Shown: positions 1 through 6,174 of the stretch, one piece after another
How the letters are laid out: each line of letters starts with the position of its first letter
Numbering within the stretch: the first letter of the stretch is position 1
Source of the DNA: Pseudomonadota bacterium
GTDB taxonomy: Bacteria > Pseudomonadota > Gammaproteobacteria > Burkholderiales > Burkholderiaceae_B
Direction: 5' to 3'
DNA length: 7,640 nucleotides
Assembly: GCA_023432075.1 (NCBI GenBank)
Contig: JAEYVD010000515.1
Span: 1 to 7,640, forward strand
The notes under the pieces: generated by a model
Seen by the model: the letters and a program-made list of their open reading frames with translations, nothing else
Database searches by the model: none
Told to the model about the DNA's origin: nothing
Made by a program: the position numbers and the translations under genes

Positions 1-2
1 AA

Positions 3-569
3 CGCAAGAAAACCGAAGAAAAGCTGCTCAGCCTGCAAAAAGAGCTGGAGGTGCTGTCGTTCAAGGATGGCTTGACCAACATCGCCAACCGGCGCCGCTT
101 CGACAGCAGTTTCGAACTGGAATGGGAGCGTGCGCGCGGCGAGGGCCAGCCGCTGTCGGTCTTGCTCTTCGACGTCGACTTCTTCAAGCAGTACAACGAC
201 CTGTATGGCCACACGCAAGGCGACAAGTGCCTGATCGAAATCGCCCAGACGCTGAGCCTGGCGCTGGATGGACCGCGCGACCTGGTTGCACGCTACGGCG
301 GCGAGGAATTCGTGGTGCTGCTGCCCGACGCCGACGCCGAGGTCGCCCGGAAAGTCGCCGAACGCTGCCAGCGCCAACTTCAGAAAAAGGCCATCGTCCA
401 CGCGCTGTCGCCGCATGGCAGGCGCGTCACGGTCAGCGCCGGCGCGGGCACGGTGTTGCCGGCCGGGCCGGTGACGCCGGCGGACTTCATCAAAGGCGTG
501 GATCAGGCGCTGTACCTGGCCAAGAACAACGGGCGCAACCGCGTGGAGCACGTGCAGGTGGGCGGATAA
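3..569 (+). CDS. GGDEF-domain diguanylate cyclase, 5' partial (C-terminal 188 residues)
   Basis: The reading frame is open from the left edge, so the start and any sensor domain lie outside the window; the in-frame GTG at 51 is internal, not the start. The visible part begins with a charged helical linker (RKKTEEKLLSLQKELEVL), typical of the signalling helix before a GGDEF domain. Then come the GLTNIANRR entry motif, the metal-binding segment FDVDFFKQYND with YGHTQGD, and the active-site loop GGEEF at 297-311. These are the residues needed to condense two GTP into c-di-GMP, so the domain should be active in the cytoplasm as a dimer. The inhibitory I-site (RxxD, nine residues before GGEEF) reads GPRD at 270-281: the Asp is kept but the first Arg is Gly. 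The ending (FIKGVDQALYLAKNNGRNRVE) is the normal GGDEF C-terminus. No EAL domain follows. The family call is secure; the input signal is unknown. Confidence 0.95.
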   Translation, partial: RKKTEEKLLSLQKELEVLSFKDGLTNIANRRRFDSSFELEWERARGEGQPLSVLLFDVDFFKQYNDLYGHTQGDKCLIEIAQTLSLALDGPRDLVARYGGEEFVVLLPDADAEVARKVAERCQRQLQKKAIVHALSPHGRRVTVSAGAGTVLPAGPVTPADFIKGVDQALYLAKNNGRNRVEHVQVGG

Positions 570-587
570 CGCCAATCCGCCTTTTTT
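561..587 (+). terminator. Rho-independent terminator overlapping the diguanylate cyclase stop codon
   Basis: A perfect 7-bp stem, GGCGGAT (561-567) with ATCCGCC (575-581), encloses a 7-nt loop and is followed directly by six T (582-587). The left arm includes the last two sense codons (GGC GGA) and the first base of the TAA stop. The T tract lies only on the plus-strand side, so it should end transcription of the cyclase gene and separate it from the chemoreceptor gene. The stem is short but GC-rich, as expected for an intrinsic terminator. Confidence 0.8.
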
Positions 588-642
588 ACCCGTAATTCCC
601 CGTATTGCAGCGCAACATTATGTGCTGTAGTGGCCGGGTGGA

Positions 643-659
643 GGGCGCATTCCGCGCCC
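643..659 (+). promoter_or_regulatory. Small perfect hairpin in the chemoreceptor leader, next to a distant Shine-Dalgarno-like GGAGG
   Basis: GGGCGC (643-648) pairs perfectly with GCGCCC (654-659) around a 5-nt loop. No T tract follows, so it is not an intrinsic terminator. A purine-rich GTGGAGGG lies at 638-645 and overlaps the left arm. It is about 31 nt from the ATG at 676, too far for a normal ribosome binding site unless the hairpin shortens the distance. No good Shine-Dalgarno sequence lies directly before either the ATG at 676 or the GTG at 667. The stem is seen directly; a role in translation is inference. Confidence 0.35.
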
Positions 660-675
660 CCGTCGCGTGCCCATC

Positions 676-2481
676 ATGTCCAAAATCAGAAATCTCTCAC
701 TCCGGAGCAGCCTGACTGCACTGGTGCTTTTTTTCATTTTGATGCTGGTGGCCGTCGGCGCCATCGCCATGCAGCAGCTCTGGAGCATCAGCCAGAAGCA
801 GCGCGCCATGTACACGGAAACCGTCATGCCGCTGCGCGTCGTCGTCGACGCCGCCCGCCAAGGCGCCACGCACTTCCGGCGCATGTACGTCTACATCTGG
901 AACACCGATCCGCAAGCCCGGCAGAACGAACTGCGCCTGAACGACGATTCCGAGAAATCGGTGCTGCAAGCGCGTGACCGGCTGCAGCAGGAGCAGGACC
1001 CTGCCCTGCGCGCCCTGGGCGGCAAGCTGGCCGACACCTGGACCCGCTACAAGGCGGCCGTGAACGACGTGAAGGGACTGGCCGACCGCAACGATCCGAC
1101 CGCGATGACCGTGCTGCACAAGGACTCGGCCGAACTGCACGTGGCCGCGCGCAATATCCTGATGGAAGCGGCCAAGCGCCAGGAAGAGCTGGCCCGCCTG
1201 GATACCGAAGACGCCGCCGCGGCAGTCGAACGCACGTTCTGGACGCTGACCGCGCTGATCGTGCTGTGCGCGCTCATCGGCAGCATCCTGGGCCTGGGCC
1301 TCGTGCGTTCCGTCATGCGCCGCCTGGGCGGCGAACCTGCCTACGCGGCCCAGATCGCGCAGGAAGTCGCAAAGGGCAACCTGGCCGTGCGCGTGCAGCG
1401 CCGCGACGGCGACCAGACCAGCGTGCTCGCCAACATGGACGCCATGCGCGCCAACCTGGCGCAACTGGTCAGCCAGGTGCGCCAGTCCAGCGAATCGATC
1501 GCCACGGGCGCCACCCAGATCTCCACCGGCAATACCGACCTCAGCCAGCGCACCGAGGAGCAGGCCGCCAACGTCGAAGAGACCGCGGCCTCGATGGAAG
1601 AAATGAACGCGGCGGTCAAGCAGAACCTGGAGTCCGTGCAGATGGCCGCCAGCCTGGCCGGCTCGGCCAGCGAAGCCGCCGCGCGCGGCGGCCAAGTGGT
1701 CGGCAACGTGGTCAGCACCATGGACGCCATCTCCGCCAGCTCGCGCAAGATCGTCGACATCATCGCCGTCATCGATTCCATCGCGTTCCAGACCAACATC
1801 CTGGCGCTGAACGCCGCCGTCGAAGCCGCCCGCGCCGGCGAACAGGGCCGCGGCTTTGCCGTCGTGGCCAGCGAAGTGCGTGCACTGGCCCAGCGCAGCG
1901 CCAGCGCCGCCAAGGAAATCAAGCAACTGATCGGCGATAGCGTCGGCAACGTCGAAGCCGGTTCCAACCTGGTGGGCGAAGCCGGCAGCACCATGAACGA
2001 CATCGTCACGCAGGTGCGCCGCGTGGCCGACCTGATCGCCGAAATCGGCGCCGCCGCGCACGAGCAGGGACAAGGCATCTCGCAGGTGGGCGACGCCATC
2101 AACCAGCTTGACCAGACCACGCAGCAAAACGCCTCGCTGGTGGAAGAATCCGCCGCCGCCGCGCACAGCCTGAACGCCCAGGCCGCCACGCTGGTGAAGC
2201 TGGTCAGCGTGTTCCGCCTGGCCGAAGACGGCGCGCCGCGCCCCGTGGCGCAGGCGCAGATTGTTCAGGCGCGCGAGACGCAGCCCGAACCCGTCTCGCC
2301 GCCGCCCGCAAAGCCGCAACGCGTGCTGGCCAAGCCCGCCGCGTCACGCCCGGCTGCGGCCACCAAGCCGGCGCAACCGCGCCGCGCCGAGGCCAAGCCT
2401 GCCGCGCAGGCCAAGGGACCGCTGCGCGTGCCGGGCGATAGCAAGCCTGCGCAGTCGAATGACGATTGGGAGAGTTTCTGA
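676..2481 (+). CDS. Methyl-accepting chemotaxis protein (transmembrane, Tsr/Tar-type signalling domain)
   Basis: This inner-membrane chemoreceptor passes ligand sensing to CheA/CheW. From the ATG at 676 it has 601 residues: a basic N-terminus; TM1 at about 12-35; a periplasmic helical region at about 36-185, consistent with a four-helix-bundle sensor; TM2 at about 188-210; a HAMP domain entered by RRLGGEP; and a methylation helix with [20 protein letters not shown]. The hairpin tip runs from [20 protein letters not shown] at about 371-390. From the tip to VFRL (about 515) it follows the Tsr/Tar pattern, with no gap I can see when aligned from memory. An 86-residue Pro/Ala/Lys-rich tail ends in DWESF (2464-2478), resembling the NWETF pentapeptide that tethers CheR/CheB in E. 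coli. The frame has a TAG at 628; GTG 667 would add three residues, but I prefer the ATG. The ligand is unknown. Confidence 0.96.
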   Translation: MSKIRNLSLRSSLTALVLFFILMLVAVGAIAMQQLWSISQKQRAMYTETVMPLRVVVDAARQGATHFRRMYVYIWNTDPQARQNELRLNDDSEKSVLQARDRLQQEQDPALRALGGKLADTWTRYKAAVNDVKGLADRNDPTAMTVLHKDSAELHVAARNILMEAAKRQEELARLDTEDAAAAVERTFWTLTALIVLCALIGSILGLGLVRSVMRRLGGEPAYAAQIAQEVAKGNLAVRVQRRDGDQTSVLANMDAMRANLAQLVSQVRQSSESIATGATQISTGNTDLSQRTEEQAANVEETAASMEEMNAAVKQNLESVQMAASLAGSASEAAARGGQVVGNVVSTMDAISASSRKIVDIIAVIDSIAFQTNILALNAAVEAARAGEQGRGFAVVASEVRALAQRSASAAKEIKQLIGDSVGNVEAGSNLVGEAGSTMNDIVTQVRRVADLIAEIGAAAHEQGQGISQVGDAINQLDQTTQQNASLVEESAAAAHSLNAQAATLVKLVSVFRLAEDGAPRPVAQAQIVQARETQPEPVSPPPAKPQRVLAKPAASRPAAATKPAQPRRAEAKPAAQAKGPLRVPGDSKPAQSNDDWESF

Positions 2482-2538
2482 TCGGAAGCCTTTGAGTTGC
2501 CGCACAGTTCAAGTCCAAGTCGCCCACCGATCGTTGGA

Positions 2539-2580
2539 CACATCGGGCCTGCCATCCTTCTGGGTGTCAGGCCCGATGTG
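2539..2580 (+). terminator. Perfect 13-bp inverted repeat downstream of the chemoreceptor, possible terminator
   Basis: CACATCGGGCCTG (2539-2551) pairs without mismatch with CAGGCCCGATGTG (2568-2580) around a 16-nt loop. It starts 57 bp after the chemoreceptor stop codon, the usual place for a transcription end. It is followed by CGTTTCGGCCCCC and not by a clean U tract, and no T tract follows on the opposite strand either. It may therefore be an imperfect terminator, an mRNA 3'-end stabiliser, or a binding site for a dimeric regulator of the next gene. The structure is certain; the function is not. The rest of the 2482-2746 spacer shows no promoter I would defend. Confidence 0.45.
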
Positions 2581-2746
2581 CGTTTCGGCCCCCTTGCAAC
2601 GCATCGTCTGTGGTGAGGTTCGGCGAGAAAGCAGCAATGAAGTTACTATTGGCAACATTCATTCTTGCGAGCGCTCCGCGTTGCGAGCTTGCTCCCCGTT
2701 CATCGGCGGCGTCATTCCCGGCAGCGCCGCGCCTTACTGAAGATCC

Positions 2747-5700
2747 GTGCAGACCGATACCATTTTTCGATTCTGGCGTGCCATCGAAGCGTGCATTCCC
2801 CAAAAAATCGACAAAGTCGATCGCCGCCACAAGACTGCGCCCGTCTACAAAATTCCCTCGACCGTTGCGCAGTTCCCCTGGGCTCTCCCAGCCCATTTGG
2901 ACATATTCGTCCCCCGCGAGCAAATGTGGCGCTACACGTTGCAGTGCGGGCTGTATGACATCAGCAAGCTATGCAAAAGGATCGAGGACAAGATCGGCGC
3001 GCATGAAGACGTCTTCAACGAAGGCCGCCCCGCCGGAGAAGGCCGCCTCTTCGACCTGAGCTTCGACGAGGAGGGCTACCCGCTTGCTCAGAGCTTTACC
3101 TTGTCGCTTGCGTGTTGGTCCGCCGGACAGATCCTGCATTACCGGGACGGCATCGCCGTGCTGGAAAGCGGAGGCGAAACCGATTCCAGCACTCTGCCTC
3201 CCGCCGAAGAAGGAACCCCGATTCCCCAGACGGGATTTCACGCATTCGACGTACTCAGCGGCCGGCTCACGCAATGGCTCATTAACGAAGCGGACCGGTT
3301 GCGCCAGGAGAAAACACCGCCTGGACAACCCTGGTTCGACGCGTTCACATTGAGGGTCGCGGACTATTGCGTGTTCCCCCTGGAATTGATCCAGACGGCT
3401 TACGTCGCGAAGTGCAGTCAGATCAAGCGCCCTAAAAAGGAAGAAAACCCGATCTCTCCCGACAATACCGTCATCCAAAGCGACGGTTTGCTAAACAGTT
3501 TCTTCGTGGACGACCTCAAGGCACTTTCCGACGCGTGGGAACAAGGACGCTATGGAGCGGGCCTGCGCGAGTACATCGGCACCGGCCTGCGCGCGCAGAA
3601 TGCCAGGATCGATGTCCGCAGCAAGGACGGCGTGCAAGCTGCATTTGACGCGCTGACTCCGGGCCGCATGCCGGAAGGTAGCTGGCCTTCAGAATTTCCG
3701 CTCGCATTCAGCCAACAATTGGCGGTCAACGAGTTATGGAAAAAACTTGGCGACGATTCCGGAATCTTCGCGGTCAATGGACCACCGGGGACCGGAAAGA
3801 CGACGCTGCTGCGCGACGTAGTGGCTGCCGTCGTCACCGCCCGCGCGGCAAAGCTGGTGGCGGCGGGCGACAAGGCATTTGGCGTCAAGCAGACAACCAA
3901 ACTTGGCGGTGCCTCCGTCAGCCACTACACCCTGCACCCATCATTGTGCGGCCATGCCATCGTGGTCGCATCGGCCAACAATGGCGCCGTGGAGAATATT
4001 TCTTTGGAGTTGCCCGGCATCAGCGCGGTGCCCCAAAGCGTCGCCAAGACCTTATCCACTCCCGCATCGACCCGCCCGGACCACTACTCCATGCTGGCCA
4101 CGACCGTGCTGGGCAAGCCCGCGTGGGGACTGCTCGCCGCCCGGCTGGGATCGAAAGGCAACCGTTCGGAATTCCTGTCTGCGTTCTGGTGGAAAAAGCC
4201 GTCGGAGCCCACAGAGAGATCGCCACGCCTGAACGCCGATGAGGTCCCTTTCGCCTACGGTGACGAAGGACTGCGTTATCACCTGGAGCGCATCAGAAAC
4301 AAAGCCCGCGCGCCCGTTCTGAACTGGGAAGCGGCGGTTGAGCGTTTTCGATCCGCGCAGCGTGAGGAAGGCCGGCTGCGGCAGGCATTGATTGACGCCA
4401 ACGCATTGCGCCCGACTGCGGACACCCTTCAAACGCTCGCCACGCAACTGGCGGAATCCGCAAGCAGTGGCATCGAGGGGCTGGAACCCATCCGGCGCGA
4501 GCGGGAGATCATCGCACGAGCGCAATCCGGCAAGCAGCAGGAGCTCGGTGAGCTTGCCGGCAATCTTGAGGCCGCCAACCGAAACCTCGAACGGCATGAT
4601 GCCGCCAAACCGGGATTTCTGATCTGGCTGTCCACTTTGGGCCGAGCGCACCGGCAGTGGTGGAACCAGCGCCTGATCCTCGCGGACATTCACGCCAAAG
4701 CGGAGACTGCCCACGCGCGAGCCCGTGGCGACCTGCGCAGCCTCACCGCCAAACACAAGGCGGCCGAAGCTCGCATCAGCAAAGTCGACAGCGAGGTAGC
4801 TCAGGCGCGACACATGCACGCCCAAGCGCTATCGGACGCCGAACAGGCGCAGCGCCGGCTGGAACAGGCGCAGCAAACGCTCGGCAGCGCCTGGCCCATG
4901 TATCACGCGGAAGACGCCGTCCGCGAACTCTCCTCGCCATGGGCGACGTCCGACTGGAGACAAGCGCGCCAGGAATTGTTTCTCGCGGCGTTGGCGGTCC
5001 ATCGGGCGTTCGTTGAAAGGCACCCAGCCGAAGTGCTCGCCAATTTAGGGCTGGCTGCGGACTGGCTGACGGGCAAGAACATGCCCGAAGCAATGGCGCA
5101 GCAGGCCCTGGACAGTCTGTGCCTTGTAGTACCCGTGCTTTCGACAACGTTCGCATCCCTGCCGCGCATGTTCAAGCAGGTATCCAGCGAAGCCATCGGC
5201 TGGCTCCTGATTGACGAAGCCGGCCAAGCAATGCCCCAGCAGGCGGCCGGAGCAATCTGGCGCGCGCGCCGAACGGTGGTTGTAGGGGATCCCAACCAGC
5301 TTGAACCTGTACTGGCGCTACCCACAGGGCTGCAAGGCGCGCTCGCCAAGCACTTCGGCGTGGACAAGCCGTGGTGGCCCGGCGACACCTCTGCTCAGCG
5401 CCTCGCCGATCAGACCATGACCATGGGCACCTGGCTGCCCGATGAGGCCATGGAGAAAATCTGGGTGGGTTCTCCCTTGCGCGTCCACCGACGCTGCGAC
5501 GACCCCATGTTCTCGATCAGCAACCAGATCGCCTACGATGGCCTGATGGTCCAGGGGAAGGCGGTCAAGCAGAAATCCTATCCAGCGTGTCACTGGATCG
5601 ATGTGCGGTCGGATACGAGTAATGGCCATTGGGTTCCAAACGAAGGAACGGCGGCACGCGATCTGGTGTGCCGGTTGACCGAGCAGGAGGGCGTTCCCGC

Positions 5701-6097
5701 GGAGGATATTTTCCTCATTTCCCCCTTCAAGGACTGCGCAAAGGAACTTTCCGGCCTGGCCAAGCAATTCGGACTCAATGCCAAGAGAACCGGCACCATC
5801 CACACGACCCAAGGCAAGGAAGCCGACGTCGTCATCCTGGTTCTGGGCGGCAACCCGCAGAACCACGGCGCCAAGGACTGGGCCGCGCAAAAGCCCAATC
5901 TGCTCAACGTCGCAGTCAGCCGAGCGAAAAGCCGCCTTTACGTCATTGGCGACCGGCAAGCCTGGAGTCAAAGGCGGAACTTCTCGGTGCTTGCGGCAAA
6001 GATTCCGGACCTCTCTTGCACGTCGGCACTAGAGAGCGGGGCGACGTCCCCGCCGCCCGAACGTCCTCGCTTCAGCTTCAGACTGGCACCGCAGTAG
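2747..6097 (+). CDS. Large Upf1-like superfamily 1 helicase/ATPase with coiled-coil insertion (COG1112 type)
   Basis: A 1116-residue predicted soluble ATP-dependent nucleic-acid helicase. About 320 residues with no domain I recognise precede the core. Core motifs: Q-motif FSQQLAV (about 322-328), Walker A GPPGTGKT (345-352), motif Ia IVVASANNGAVENI (405-418), Walker B DEAG (823-826), motif III GDPNQLEP (847-854), motif IV region LRVHRRCDD (about 911-919) with the Arg finger candidate, motif V TIHTTQGKEAD (1017-1027), motif VI NVAVSRAKSR (1054-1063). All catalytic residues look intact. Between Ia and II lies an unusually long insertion, largely coiled coil (about 520-700), broken near 621-640 by a hydrophobic KPGFLIWLSTL stretch. 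No nuclease, PLD or zinc domain is visible. An in-frame TGA at 2738 makes GTG 2747 the first possible start, with a weak GAAG (2739-2742) before it. It has no operon partner. The first 60 bases shown from 2761 are about 47% G+C, against about 80% near the chemoreceptor end, suggesting transfer. The helicase family is firm; DNA versus RNA substrate and a defence role are open. Confidence 0.92.
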   Translation: MQTDTIFRFWRAIEACIPQKIDKVDRRHKTAPVYKIPSTVAQFPWALPAHLDIFVPREQMWRYTLQCGLYDISKLCKRIEDKIGAHEDVFNEGRPAGEGRLFDLSFDEEGYPLAQSFTLSLACWSAGQILHYRDGIAVLESGGETDSSTLPPAEEGTPIPQTGFHAFDVLSGRLTQWLINEADRLRQEKTPPGQPWFDAFTLRVADYCVFPLELIQTAYVAKCSQIKRPKKEENPISPDNTVIQSDGLLNSFFVDDLKALSDAWEQGRYGAGLREYIGTGLRAQNARIDVRSKDGVQAAFDALTPGRMPEGSWPSEFPLAFSQQLAVNELWKKLGDDSGIFAVNGPPGTGKTTLLRDVVAAVVTARAAKLVAAGDKAFGVKQTTKLGGASVSHYTLHPSLCGHAIVVASANNGAVENISLELPGISAVPQSVAKTLSTPASTRPDHYSMLATTVLGKPAWGLLAARLGSKGNRSEFLSAFWWKKPSEPTERSPRLNADEVPFAYGDEGLRYHLERIRNKARAPVLNWEAAVERFRSAQREEGRLRQALIDANALRPTADTLQTLATQLAESASSGIEGLEPIRREREIIARAQSGKQQELGELAGNLEAANRNLERHDAAKPGFLIWLSTLGRAHRQWWNQRLILADIHAKAETAHARARGDLRSLTAKHKAAEARISKVDSEVAQARHMHAQALSDAEQAQRRLEQAQQTLGSAWPMYHAEDAVRELSSPWATSDWRQARQELFLAALAVHRAFVERHPAEVLANLGLAADWLTGKNMPEAMAQQALDSLCLVVPVLSTTFASLPRMFKQVSSEAIGWLLIDEAGQAMPQQAAGAIWRARRTVVVGDPNQLEPVLALPTGLQGALAKHFGVDKPWWPGDTSAQRLADQTMTMGTWLPDEAMEKIWVGSPLRVHRRCDDPMFSISNQIAYDGLMVQGKAVKQKSYPACHWIDVRSDTSNGHWVPNEGTAARDLVCRLTEQEGVPAEDIFLISPFKDCAKELSGLAKQFGLNAKRTGTIHTTQGKEADVVILVLGGNPQNHGAKDWAAQKPNLLNVAVSRAKSRLYVIGDRQAWSQRRNFSVLAAKIPDLSCTSALESGATSPPPERPRFSFRLAPQ

Positions 6098-6174
6098 CGT
6101 AGTTTTCAAACGTCTCCGCCCTCTTGCTCGCTACTCGAAAGTGCGACCGCGCCGTCTGACCCCGTGCGCGAATT

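Noticed and set aside
588..640. Promoter for the chemoreceptor, sigma-70 (TTGCAG at 605) or flagellar sigma-28
   Set aside because: At the right spacing from TTGCAG the -10 matches poorly, CATTAT at 616 has no matching -35, and no sigma-28 consensus is present.
697..2319. Long minus-strand open frame of 540 codons opposite the chemoreceptor
   Set aside because: It is Gly/His/Arg/Asp-rich low-complexity translation, typical of the antisense frame of GC-rich coding DNA. The plus-strand frame encodes a clear chemoreceptor.
2637..3059. Frame beginning MKLLLATFILASAPRC, resembling a signal peptide
   Set aside because: Only the first 15 or so residues look like a signal sequence. The rest is Arg/Pro/Ser-rich shadow translation that overlaps the helicase by 313 bases in another frame.
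4840..4878. Short direct repeat GAACAGGCGCAG in the helicase gene
   Set aside because: It encodes successive EQAQ units of the coiled coil, so it reflects heptad periodicity and not a DNA repeat element.
6093..6135. Inverted repeat AGTAGCG / CGCTACT around the helicase stop codon as a shared terminator
   Set aside because: Only a 7-bp stem with a 29-nt loop, and no T tract on either strand.
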